In this document: in pieces, positions 1 through 6,753 of the stretch | Position numbering within the stretch: position 1 is the stretch's first letter | How the letters are laid out: every line of letters starts with the position of its first letter | Assembly: GCA_020200195.1 (NCBI GenBank) | Contig: JAIVJE010000357.1 | Coordinates: 1-11,028 of the forward strand | Length of the DNA: 11,028 bases | Origin: Acidobacteriota bacterium | GTDB taxonomy: Bacteria; Acidobacteriota; Vicinamibacteria; Vicinamibacterales; 2-12-FULL-66-21 | Direction of reading: 5' to 3' | Program-made: the position numbers and the translations under genes | Notes under the pieces: model-generated | Database searches by the model: none | What the model was told of the DNA's origin: nothing | The model's input: only the letters and a program-made list of their open reading frames with translations

Positions 1-1
1 G

Positions 2-619
2 CTAGTTCTTCCGCCTGGTCACCTGATCCCAGATGGCCGCGCTGCCGCCGCCAATCGCGGCCCCGATGAGCGCACCCTTCTTGCCACCCATCGCCGCGCC
101 GACCCCGGCACCGACGCCTGCCGAAGACCCGATGATGATCGCGCTCTTCTTCACCGATCGAGTCCGCCTCACCGGGCGTTCGTCGTAGACGACCTGCCGG
201 GTGCGCACCGGTCGCACGGTCGAGCGTGACGCCACGGGAACGATCTGCGTGTCACCCAGATCGTCGTAGACCACCTGCCGCGGCGCGGGCGCCACGCGGT
301 ATGCCGGCAGCGCAGTGTTGACCACCGGCTGCGCGACGATTCCGGACGCATAAGCGTCGGTCATCGCTGCTGCCGCGACGCACTCGACTTGCGAGACGGC
401 CGCGCCGTTGACGACCGCCGGCCGGACGAGCGCCCTCTGATGCGGCTCGCAGCTGACCAGGACCGGGGCTCCCGGCTGGTTCGCCGCCAGCATTTGCGCG
501 TTGTTGCCCGCGCCGAGGTCACGCGTCGCGCCACACCCCACCGTAACGAGAAGGGCGCCTGCGCCGAGTGCTCCCGCGAGTGCGGCGCCCCACCGCGACT
601 TCATGTCGTTGGCTCTCAT
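2..619 (-). CDS. Glycine-zipper domain lipoprotein-like envelope protein
   Basis: The protein has 205 aa and no function I can name. An N-terminal hydrophobic signal (about residues 11-28) ends in TVGC, with Cys29 a plausible lipidation site, so an envelope lipoprotein is likely. The middle is low-complexity and rich in Val, Pro and Arg. It carries two copies of the short motif RQVVYD(D/E), at about residues 114-120 and 141-147. The last 47 residues form a glycine zipper (SAIIIGSSAGVGAGVGAAMG, then GALIGAAIGGG), as in the YMGG/glycine-zipper families of outer-membrane-associated proteins. The start at 619 is chosen over the internal ATG at 604 because GGAGG at 626-630 (minus strand) lies 6 nt before it. 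The gene is divergent from phoB and has no visible link to phosphate. The stop codon TAG is at 2-4, so the gene is complete. Confidence 0.72.
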   Translation of the reverse strand: MRANDMKSRWGAALAGALGAGALLVTVGCGATRDLGAGNNAQMLAANQPGAPVLVSCEPHQRALVRPAVVNGAAVSQVECVAAAAMTDAYASGIVAQPVVNTALPAYRVAPAPRQVVYDDLGDTQIVPVASRSTVRPVRTRQVVYDERPVRRTRSVKKSAIIIGSSAGVGAGVGAAMGGKKGALIGAAIGGGSAAIWDQVTRRKN

Positions 620-781
620 CCTTCACCTCCGCTATGCGCTACGCCGGAGAGGAGTCCAAGGCGGATGCCAGCCCGCGGGTCAAAAAACCGCCTGATTCAG
701 GCCTGTTTTGCGGCTACGACAGAAAATGGCAAGATTCCGTGTCCCCTGCGGGGGTCAGCCATTAACGAAGCAGGACATTGA
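620..781. other. Divergent intergenic stretch with small stem-loops
   Basis: No gene is supported between the glycine-zipper gene and the repeat array. A run of dyads is visible. AGGCGG (659-664) can pair with CCGCCT (688-693) around the palindrome CCCGCGGG (672-679). It is followed by the near-perfect palindrome CCTGATTCAGG (691-701) and a short T-run (706-709). Divergent promoters for the lipoprotein and phoB must lie in or near here, but I cannot identify convincing -35/-10 pairs. I see no PHO-box-like direct repeat. Confidence 0.4.
626..630 (-). promoter_or_regulatory. Ribosome binding site of the glycine-zipper gene
   Basis: On the minus strand the sequence reads GGAGG-TGAAGG-ATG. This is a full-strength Shine-Dalgarno core with a 6-nt spacer, and it decides for the start at 619 rather than the ATG five codons downstream. 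Confidence 0.65.
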
Positions 782-818
782 GTTCGTCAGGTTCGTCAGG
801 TTCGTTAGGTTCGACAGG
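782..818. repeat. Left arm of inverted 9-nt repeat array (GTTCGTCAG)4
   Basis: Four consecutive 9-nt units are visible: GTTCGTCAG (782-790), GTTCGTCAG (791-799), GTTCGTTAG (800-808) and GTTCGACAG (809-817). The first two are identical and the others differ by one base each. The array is inverted relative to the CGAAC-type units at 856-913, so the two could fold into a long imperfect hairpin upstream of phoB. Confidence 0.85.
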
Positions 819-855
819 TACAGTGGTCTGTCGGGATCGACGTGGTCGACCTCGA

Positions 856-913
856 CGAACCGAACGAACCTTCGAACTTGCCGAACCCATCGAACCTGAC
901 GAACCCAACGAAC
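856..913. repeat. Right arm of inverted 9-nt repeat array (CGAAC-type)
   Basis: CGAAC recurs at exact 9-nt spacing starting at 873, 882, 891, 900 and 909, with less regular copies at 856, 861 and 865. The segment CGAACCTGACGAAC (891-904) is the perfect 14-nt reverse complement of 782-795 in the left arm. About 95 bp separate the two, and this loop contains a further dyad, GGTCGACC (844-851). The arm ends 11 bp before the phoB ATG, so a folded transcript could affect phoB translation. That last point is inference. Confidence 0.8.
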
Positions 914-924
914 CCAAAGCCCCC

Positions 925-1605
925 ATGAGCCGCATTCTTGTCGTCGAGGACGATACCGACATCGCCGACCTCATCGCGCATTACCTCGCCAAGAGCGGGC
1001 ATCACGTGCATCGGTTGACGTCCGGCAGCGCCGTCATGCCCCGCCTCCGCGCGGAACCGGCCGATCTGGTGATCCTCGATCTGATGCTACCGGGTCTGAA
1101 CGGGCTCCTGGTGTGTCAGGCGATTCGTGGCGATGCGGCCACGGCGCGCATTCCGATCATCATGCTGACCGCGCGCGGGGAGGAGGCCGACCGCGTCTCT
1201 GGTCTCGAGCTGGGGGCCGACGATTACGTGACCAAACCGTTCAGCCCGAAGGAGCTCGCAGCGCGCGTTGCGGCGCTGCTGCGGCGCGTGGACCGTGGCG
1301 CCCCGGCAGGCGGCATCGTCGAGTACGGTCCAATCGCCATAGACGCCGATCGCCATACCGTCACCGTCGGTGGGCGGGACGTGCGGCTCACCGCCAAGGA
1401 GTTTTTGCTGCTGCAGTACCTCGTCCAACATCGCGGCCGCGTCCTGTCGCGCGACCTGCTTCTGAGCGATGTATGGGGATACCAATACACGGGCGGCACG
1501 CGGACCGTCGACGTGCACATCCGGCGGCTGCGGGAGAAGCTGCCTATGCTGTCTGATGCGATCGAGACCATCAAGCAGTTCGGCTACAAGCTGGCGGACC
1601 GGTGA
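925..1605 (+). CDS. phoB: Phosphate regulon response regulator PhoB (OmpR/PhoB family)
   Basis: This is a 226-aa transcription factor with the usual family length. The receiver domain occupies about residues 1-120. Its acidic pocket is Glu8-Asp9-Asp10, the phosphoacceptor is Asp52 in LVILDLMLPG, the switch Thr is Thr82, and the conserved Lys is Lys104 in YVTKPFSPKE. The winged-helix DNA-binding domain follows (about 130-226), with the recognition-helix signature GGTRTVDVHIRRLREKL and the wing IKQFGYKL. The start is set by homology (MSRILVVEDD). No Shine-Dalgarno precedes it, and the frame stays open upstream through the repeat array to about 778. It overlaps phoR by 4 nt, so the two are co-translated. 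PhoB binds PHO boxes, and candidate sites occur at 5074-5091 and 6702-6719. The phosphate role rests on context plus similarity, because the receiver and winged helix alone are shared by the whole family. Confidence 0.92.
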   Translation: MSRILVVEDDTDIADLIAHYLAKSGHHVHRLTSGSAVMPRLRAEPADLVILDLMLPGLNGLLVCQAIRGDAATARIPIIMLTARGEEADRVSGLELGADDYVTKPFSPKELAARVAALLRRVDRGAPAGGIVEYGPIAIDADRHTVTVGGRDVRLTAKEFLLLQYLVQHRGRVLSRDLLLSDVWGYQYTGGTRTVDVHIRRLREKLPMLSDAIETIKQFGYKLADR

Positions 1606-3362
1606 CGTTTCGAACACGCCTATTCCTCACCTCCCTGATTGCTACTGCCTTGACACTCGGGGTCGTGACGACCACGGTGTCCTACTCGTTGCGCCGAACG
1701 GTCAGCGAGCGCGTCGAGCGTTCGCTCGTCAATGAAGCGCGGCTGGCCGCGGAAACGCTCTCGCATCGCAGGGCGGCCATGCGAACGGAGCTCGACGCGG
1801 AAGCCGATGCGCTCGGACGGCTCGTCGCAGCGCGCGTCACGTTTGTGGCGCCAGACGGCACGGTGGTCGGTGATTCTGAGCTCGGCACCAGCGAGCTCGC
1901 CTCGGTGGAGAACCACGCGAACCGGCCGGAAATCCAGGCAGCGCGGCGCGAAGGACTCGGCATCGCCCGCCGCTACAGCACGACGGTGCGTACCGACATG
2001 TTGTACGTCGCGGTGCCGGTCACGAACCCCGACGCACCGGATCTCGCGGAGGTTCGTCTCGCATTGCCGCTGACCGAGGTGCGCGATCAGGTGGCGGCCG
2101 TGCGGCGGCTCGCGATGATCGCCGGCGCCGTCGGCCTGGCCGCAGCACTGGCGCTGTCCTGGGGTGTCTCGGCGCTCCTCAGCCGGCGCGTGCGTGCGAT
2201 CGCAGCCGTCGCGGAACGCTACTCCGCTGGCGATCTGTCGCGCCCAGCGCGCGACTACGGCAACGACGAGATCGGTACCGTCGCTCGGGTACTAGACGAA
2301 TCAATTCGTGAGATAGGGCGGAGAGCCGACGAGCTGTCAGCGGATCGCGCACGCATGGAGGCGATCCTCGGCGGGATGATAGAAGCCGTCCTCGTCGTCA
2401 ACGGCCAGGGGCGGCTTCAACTCGCGAACGCAGCGGCCCGCCGTATGCTGCGGCTGCAGGACTCCGGAGAAGGCCGCCACTATCTGGAGGTCGTGCGTCA
2501 TCCCGACATCGCCCGTCAGATCGGAGCCGCGCTCGCTGGCACTCCCACCGACGCGATCGAGCTGACCCTCCAGCCGGACTTCATCATCGTCGCGCGCAGC
2601 GCGCCGGTGACCTTGCCGGGGTCGACCGGCGCCGTACTCGTCATCCACGACATCACGGACCTGAGGCGTGCGGACCGCATCCGGCGCGACTTCGTCGCGA
2701 ACGTCTCACACGAGCTGCGCACACCGCTGACCGCGGTCCGAGGATATGTCGAGGCGCTGCTCGACGGCGACGCGGATCCCGCCGAAGCGAAGCGGTTCCT
2801 GGAAATCGTCGCCCGCCACACGCTCCGGATGGAGCGCCTCGTGCGCGATCTTCTGCGGCTCGCCCGCCTCGATGCCGGCCAGGAGCTCGTAGAGAATGTA
2901 CGCTGCGCCGTGGACGCATTGTTCGCAGGAGTCGAGACCGAGCTGGCGGACGCCCTCGAGGCGCGCGGCCAAACTGTGGAACGCCGGATTGACGAGGCGG
3001 CGACCAGCGTCACCGGCGATCCCGCCAAGCTGCACGACGCGTTCCGCAATCTGCTCGAGAACGCGATCAACTACGCGCCGGAAGGCAGCCACATCGTCAT
3101 GGGCTCCACGCGCGCTGGGTCGCGCATCCTCCTGACTGTGGCGGATCAGGGTCCGGGGATCCCCGCCGCCGACCTCCCGCGCGTCTTCGAGCGGTTCTAC
3201 CGTGCCGACAAGGCGCGGGCGCGCGCGGCGCGCGACCCCGGAGGCACGGGGCTCGGGCTTGCGATCGTCAAGCATTTGATCGAGCTGCACGGCGGACGGG
3301 TGACGGCGGCCAACCGCCGGGAGGGCGGAGCGATTCTGACGGTGGATTTGCCCGCCGACTAG
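1602..3362 (+). CDS. phoR: Phosphate regulon sensor histidine kinase PhoR
   Basis: This is a 586-aa membrane histidine kinase that starts at a GTG overlapping the phoB stop (GTGA). Domains in order: TM1 (about 8-28), a periplasmic domain of roughly 135 aa, TM2 (about 168-190), HAMP (about 191-245), PAS (about 250-350), HisKA and HATPase_c. The phosphorylated residue is His370 in FVANVSHELRTPLTAVRGY. The ATP-binding domain shows the N box NLLENAINYAP (483-493), the G1 box DQGPGIP (515-521), the F box VFERFYR and the G2 box GGTGLGLA (547-554). All catalytic motifs are intact. The sizeable extracytoplasmic domain resembles Bacillus-type PhoR more than E. coli PhoR, which lacks one. In E. coli the kinase is held off by PstSCAB-PhoU when phosphate is plentiful, and the presence of pst genes in this window agrees with that role. 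The gene ends 7 bp from the convergent pit gene. Confidence 0.9.
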   Translation: MTFRTRLFLTSLIATALTLGVVTTTVSYSLRRTVSERVERSLVNEARLAAETLSHRRAAMRTELDAEADALGRLVAARVTFVAPDGTVVGDSELGTSELASVENHANRPEIQAARREGLGIARRYSTTVRTDMLYVAVPVTNPDAPDLAEVRLALPLTEVRDQVAAVRRLAMIAGAVGLAAALALSWGVSALLSRRVRAIAAVAERYSAGDLSRPARDYGNDEIGTVARVLDESIREIGRRADELSADRARMEAILGGMIEAVLVVNGQGRLQLANAAARRMLRLQDSGEGRHYLEVVRHPDIARQIGAALAGTPTDAIELTLQPDFIIVARSAPVTLPGSTGAVLVIHDITDLRRADRIRRDFVANVSHELRTPLTAVRGYVEALLDGDADPAEAKRFLEIVARHTLRMERLVRDLLRLARLDAGQELVENVRCAVDALFAGVETELADALEARGQTVERRIDEAATSVTGDPAKLHDAFRNLLENAINYAPEGSHIVMGSTRAGSRILLTVADQGPGIPAADLPRVFERFYRADKARARAARDPGGTGLGLAIVKHLIELHGGRVTAANRREGGAILTVDLPAD

Positions 3363-3369
3363 CGGCCCA

Positions 3370-4383
3370 CTACGGTGCGATGGTCACCGCCGTCACCCAG
3401 TACACCGCCGCCGCGATGAAGGCGGCTGCCGGAATCGTCAGCACCCATGCCCAGATGATCCGACCGGCGATACCCCAGCGCACCGCCGACAGCCGCTTGA
3501 TCGAGCCCACGCCGATGATCGCGCCGGTGATCGTGTGCGTGGTGCTCACGGGAATGCCCAGGTTCGTCGCAACGAACAGCGAGATAGCGCCCGCTGTTTC
3601 CGCCGCAAAGCCGCCGACGGGCTGCAGCTTGGTGATCTTCGATCCCATCGTGTGGATAATCCGCCACCCGCCAGTCAGCGTCCCCAGCGCGATGGCGGCA
3701 TGCGCAGCCATGATTACCCAGAACGGGATCGGCAGCTTGCCGTCGACCAGTTGGAGATACCCCCCCGCCACCATTGCGCCGGCGATAATGCCCATCGTCT
3801 TCTGGGCGTCGTTACCACCGTGGCCCAGGCTGTACGCGGCAGCAGAGACGAGCTGGAGGCGCCGGAACCACCGGTCCACCCGGCCCGGCGAGAAGTCTTT
3901 GAAGATCCAGAGCAGCGCGACCATCAGCACAAAGGCGATCGACATCCCGATGAGCGGCGCCAGCACGATGAAGATGAGCGTCTTGGTCCAACCCGACACG
4001 ATGATCGCGCCCAGACCCGCCTTGGTGACCGCCGCACCGGCATAGCCACCGATAAGTGCGTGCGACGAGCTGGTCGGCAGCCCGTAATACCACGTGATCA
4101 GATCCCAGACGATCGCACCGACCAGCCCGGCAAAGATGACCGAGAACGTGACGATGCTGATGTCCACGAGACCGGACCCGACCGTCTTCGCCACGGCCGT
4201 TCCGAACGTGAAGGCGGCGATGAAGTTGAAGAACGCGGCCCAGACCACCGCCCTTCCAGGCGAGAGGACGCGGGTCGAGACGACGGTCGCAATCGAGTTG
4301 GCGGCGTCGTGGAAGCCGTTGATGTAATCGAAGATCAGCGCGACGATGATCAGCCCGACGACAGCAACGAAATTCGCGTCCAT
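3370..4383 (-). CDS. pit: Low-affinity inorganic phosphate permease, PiT family
   Basis: This is a 337-aa polytopic inner-membrane protein of the PiT family, which imports metal-phosphate or phosphate with protons or sodium. Both halves of the family's internal duplication are visible: GFHDAANSIATVVSTRVLSP near residues 23-42 and GHGGNDAQKTMGIIAGAMVA near 187-206. Further conserved segments are GLPTSSSHALIGGYAGAAV (101-119) and GIPVSTTHTITGAIIGVGS (276-294). The protein lacks the long central loop of E. coli PitA and is correspondingly shorter, as in many bacterial homologues. The start at 4383 is chosen because it begins the conserved MDANF region and lies 7 bp after the stop of the DUF47 gene. 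An in-frame ATG at 4425 would overlap that gene and add a non-conserved tail. It is the second gene of a two-gene operon and converges on phoR. Confidence 0.93.
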   Translation of the reverse strand: MDANFVAVVGLIIVALIFDYINGFHDAANSIATVVSTRVLSPGRAVVWAAFFNFIAAFTFGTAVAKTVGSGLVDISIVTFSVIFAGLVGAIVWDLITWYYGLPTSSSHALIGGYAGAAVTKAGLGAIIVSGWTKTLIFIVLAPLIGMSIAFVLMVALLWIFKDFSPGRVDRWFRRLQLVSAAAYSLGHGGNDAQKTMGIIAGAMVAGGYLQLVDGKLPIPFWVIMAAHAAIALGTLTGGWRIIHTMGSKITKLQPVGGFAAETAGAISLFVATNLGIPVSTTHTITGAIIGVGSIKRLSAVRWGIAGRIIWAWVLTIPAAAFIAAAVYWVTAVTIAP

Positions 4384-4390
4384 CCGGCGA

Positions 4391-5008
4391 TCAGGCGTGC
4401 TTGACGACGACGCCTTCGAGCACATTGGCGACGTCCTCGCAGCGGTCCGTGGCGTCCTCGAGGAAGTCGAGAATCTCCTTCCACTTGATGATGGCGACCG
4501 GGTCGCGTTCTTCCTCGAACAGGCGCCGCACGGCGGCCTGATGCGCGCGGTCCGCCTCGTTCTCCAGACGATTGATCTCGACGGCGCACTGCGCGACCCC
4601 GTCTCGTCCCCCCAGAGCTTTCATCGCACAGACAACCTGCTCGGCCGACAACCCGATGATGCGGGCCAGCTCGCGCGCGTCGGGCCGCACACGGTCGATC
4701 TGATACAGCCTGATGATCGCCGCCGAGTCATCGATGGCGTCCATGACGTCGTCCAGCGACCGGGCCAGCGCGTGGATGTCTTCCCGGTCGATCGGCGTGA
4801 CAAAGGTGCGATGCAGCCGCTGGATGATCTCGTGGGTCAGGAAGTCGCACTTGTGCTCGACCTCCTTGATTTCGTCCGCCTTGTCCCAGATCGGCTTGTC
4901 GGGTTTGAGCATGTCCTCCAGGATCCCGGCGCCGCGCCGGATCTGGTCGGCAAGCGCCACGAAATCGTCATAGAATCGCTCTTCGCGCGGTATCAGTCTG
5001 AAGGCCAC
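4391..5008 (-). CDS. DUF47/PhoU-like Pit accessory protein
   Basis: This 205-aa soluble, all-helical protein belongs to the DUF47 family (TIGR00153-like), which is distantly related to PhoU. Typical features are the start AFRLIPREERFYDDF, the repeated acidic helices with KADEIKEVEHKCD, the segment TPIDREDIHALARSLDDVMD, and EEERDPVAIIKWKEILDFLE near the C-terminus. In many bacteria this gene directly precedes pit and its product is thought to modulate phosphate uptake by Pit. The same order is seen here, with only 7 bp between the genes. Translation begins at GTG (5006-5008), supported by a GGGAGG Shine-Dalgarno 6 nt upstream. A PHO-box-like repeat lies at 5074-5091, about 65 bp before the start. 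The precise biochemical role is not known from sequence. Confidence 0.9.
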   Translation of the reverse strand: MAFRLIPREERFYDDFVALADQIRRGAGILEDMLKPDKPIWDKADEIKEVEHKCDFLTHEIIQRLHRTFVTPIDREDIHALARSLDDVMDAIDDSAAIIRLYQIDRVRPDARELARIIGLSAEQVVCAMKALGGRDGVAQCAVEINRLENEADRAHQAAVRRLFEEERDPVAIIKWKEILDFLEDATDRCEDVANVLEGVVVKHA

Positions 5009-5014
5009 TCAAAT

Positions 5015-5020
5015 CCTCCC
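5015..5020 (-). promoter_or_regulatory. Ribosome binding site of the DUF47 gene
   Basis: The minus strand reads GGGAGG-ATTTGA-GTG, a strong Shine-Dalgarno with a 6-nt spacer. It fixes the non-ATG start codon at 5008. Confidence 0.7.
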
Positions 5021-5073
5021 GGGCGGGAATCTTAGCAGATCCTGCTCAGACTTCACCGGTCCGTCGCATTCTA

Positions 5074-5091
5074 GTTACAGTGCGGTTACGA
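5074..5091 (-). promoter_or_regulatory. Candidate PHO box upstream of the DUF47-pit operon
   Basis: Read on the minus strand, the sequence is TCGTAAC-CGCA-CTGTAAC. This is two 7-bp direct repeats separated by 4 bp (11-bp period), which is the architecture of PhoB sites. It resembles the E. coli consensus (CTGTCAT-N4-CTGTCAY) and matches the site at 6702-6719 at 12 of 14 repeat positions. A TAGAAT hexamer (5073-5068) abuts the box and could be a -10 element, which would put the start of transcription near 5061. Binding has not been shown; this is a pattern match. Confidence 0.6.
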
Positions 5092-5102
5092 GATCGAGCG
5101 GA

Positions 5103-6631
5103 GTGGATGACGCGACGGCAGCGGCGGCGGGCGGCTTCCGCGACACGCCGAATCAGCGGCTTGCGATTTCGCACGTGTCGCCGGTACGTCGCGCGCTCGA
5201 GCTGGCGGCCATGCCGCTGGTCCATCGCGACGGTGCAACGCTGCGCATCGGCGACGTCGTCGAGGGCTCTCCCCCGCCGATCGGAGACTGTCCAAGCCGC
5301 CAAGGAGCTGATGGCCGTCCCTGGCGTCCAGACTTTCGGCGCACACCTGGAGCGAGCGGAGGCAGCCGACGAGGTCGTCGGCGCCAAACTTTACGGAGCT
5401 GTGGATCAGCCTCGACCGAAACGTCGACGCGACAGTCGCCCGGGTCAAGGGCATCGTTGACGGGTATCCGGGTTTGTACCGGGACCTCCTCACCTATCTG
5501 CGTGAGCGCATCAAAGAGGTGCTGACCGGGGCCGCGGCAACGGTCGTCGTTCGGATCTTTGGCCCGGATCTCGACGGTCTCAACGTGCGGGCCGTGCGTG
5601 TGGCGGCTGCTATCAACGGTATTCGCGGTGTCGCGGATCTCAAGGTACAGCCGCAGGTACTGGTCCCTCAACTCTCCGTCCGTTTCGCACCCGAACGCGC
5701 TCAACTCGTCGGCGTTTCGCCGGGTAACGTGCGCCGCGCGGCGACAACGCTCGTGCAGGGCATGAAAGTCGGGGAGGTGTACGAGGACCAGAAAGTGTTC
5801 GACGTCGTTGTCAGGAGCGCGCCCGGCGTCCGGGACAACATCGAGGCGGTGCGGCGACTGCCGATCCAGACGCCGGGAGGCGGCATCGTGCCACTCAGCG
5901 CCACCTCGGAGGTTGCCATCACCGCGACGCCGAACGAGATCACGCGCGAGGGCGGGTCGCGGCGCCTCGACGTAACGTGTAACGTCCGGGGCCGCGATCT
6001 GGGCGGGGTCGCGACGGACATCCGGACTGCGCTCGCCGGATTGCAGTTCGCTCCGGAATATCACGCTGAGCTGCTTGGCGAGTACGCCGCGCGGGAGGAG
6101 TCACGTCAGCGGCTGCTGACCCTCGGAGCGTTCGCGCTGATCGGCATCTTCCTGCTGCTGTATGAGGATTTCGCATCCCCCAGGCTCGCGGCGCTCGTGT
6201 TCGTCACACTCCCGTTCGCGCTGGTGGGAGGCGTGGTTGCCGCGCTCCTGACGGGGGGCGTGCTGTCGCTCGGCTCGCTGGTCGGCTTCGTGACCGTCCT
6301 CGGCATTGCCGCGCGCAACGGCATCATGCTGATCAGCCACTACAAGCATCTCGAGGAAGTCGAAAACGTCGCGTTCAGCCGGGAGCTGATCCTGCGCGGC
6401 GCGGAAGAGCGGCTTGCACCCATTCTCATCACCGCGCTCGTGACGGCGCTCGCGCTGCTGCCGGTCGTCCTGTCGCCTGGACGCGCCGGCCATGAGATCG
6501 AGCATCCTATGGCCGTCGTGATTCTCGGCGGATTGGTGACATCCACGGCGCTCAACCTGCTTCTGTTACCGGCCCTGTACGAGCGCTGGGGCCGGCCGGC
6601 CTCTGCCAGCGGACATTCAACGCGGACGTAA
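5103..6631 (+). pseudogene. Decayed HME/CusA-type RND efflux pump (N-terminal loss, internal deletion, frameshift)
   Basis: The region reads as three blocks of one RND permease in three frames. Block 1 (about 5103-5288) encodes GGFRDTPNQRLAISHVSPV and DGATLRIGDVVEGSPPPIGD, part of the N-terminal porter domain. Block 2 (about 5284-5385) encodes VQAAKELMAVPGVQTFGAHL and ERAEAADEVVGA, which belongs to the second periplasmic domain. The intervening first membrane bundle (roughly 300 residues of a ~1030-residue family) is missing. Block 3 (about 5387-6631) resumes one base out of frame with NFTELWISLDRNVDATVARV and runs to the stop. It holds the rest of the second porter domain and five membrane segments, including FLLLYEDF, LGSLVGFVTVLGIAARNG and HPMAVVILGGLVTSTALN. 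The shift lies at the AAA of 5386-5388, as if one A were extra. The N-terminal ~200 residues are also absent. Block 3 alone has a possible TTG start at 5474, but without the first bundle and its proton-relay Asp pair it cannot be a normal pump. Confidence 0.82.
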
Positions 6632-6701
6632 CTCACGTCGTTTCACAATCACACGCCGTGGGGACGCGGGCGCTGAAGTTGCGCAGCCGGATTTAACACC
6701 C
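6632..6701. other. Short intergenic stretch before the porin PHO box
   Basis: This follows the RND remnant and precedes the PHO-box-like element. I see no clear terminator stem with a T-run and no coding signal. Confidence 0.35.
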
Positions 6702-6719
6702 CCGTAACAAAGCTGTGAC
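6702..6719 (+). promoter_or_regulatory. Candidate PHO box upstream of the porin-pst operon
   Basis: The sequence CCGTAAC-AAAG-CTGTGAC is two 7-bp repeats at 11-bp period, the arrangement of E. coli PHO boxes, and close to their consensus. It ends 34 bp before the porin ATG at 6754. Relative to transcription it has the same orientation as the site before DUF47-pit and shares YCGTAAC-N4-CTGTRAC with it. Possible -10 elements are TGAAAT (6725-6730) and TAAGCT (6741-6746). Neither sits at the 10-11 bp spacing usual in E. coli, so the promoter itself is unresolved. Confidence 0.65.
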
Positions 6720-6753
6720 CGACGTGAAATGTCGCTCTCCTAAGCTGGACGCC

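Noticed and set aside
691..709. Intrinsic terminator after CCTGATTCAGG
   Set aside because: The stem is only 5 bp and the T-run is four bases, set off by CCTG. No plus-strand gene ends upstream that would need it.
782..913. CRISPR array
   Set aside because: The units are 9 nt, contiguous and inverted between the arms, with no unique spacers of about 30 nt and no cas genes.
3535..4404. A 289-codon open frame on the plus strand opposite pit
   Set aside because: Its product is dominated by Arg, Asp and His, typical of a shadow frame, whereas the minus strand encodes a clear PiT permease.
4384..4425. Longer pit start at 4425
   Set aside because: It would add a non-hydrophobic, Ser-rich 14-residue tail overlapping the DUF47 gene. 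The start at 4383 fits the family N-terminus.
5153..6064. A 303-codon minus-strand frame across the RND remnant
   Set aside because: There is no recognisable domain and the composition is shadow-like. The plus strand shows RND similarity throughout, although broken.
5474..6631. A complete 385-aa RND-family gene starting at TTG 5474
   Set aside because: Similarity continues upstream of the TTG in the same frame (NFTELWISLDRN...) and further upstream in two other frames, so this is the 3' part of a broken gene, not an intact small protein.
6715..6753. Porin start at GTG 6715
   Set aside because: The GTG is part of the PHO-box-like repeat, and starting there would bury the signal peptide behind a charged leader.
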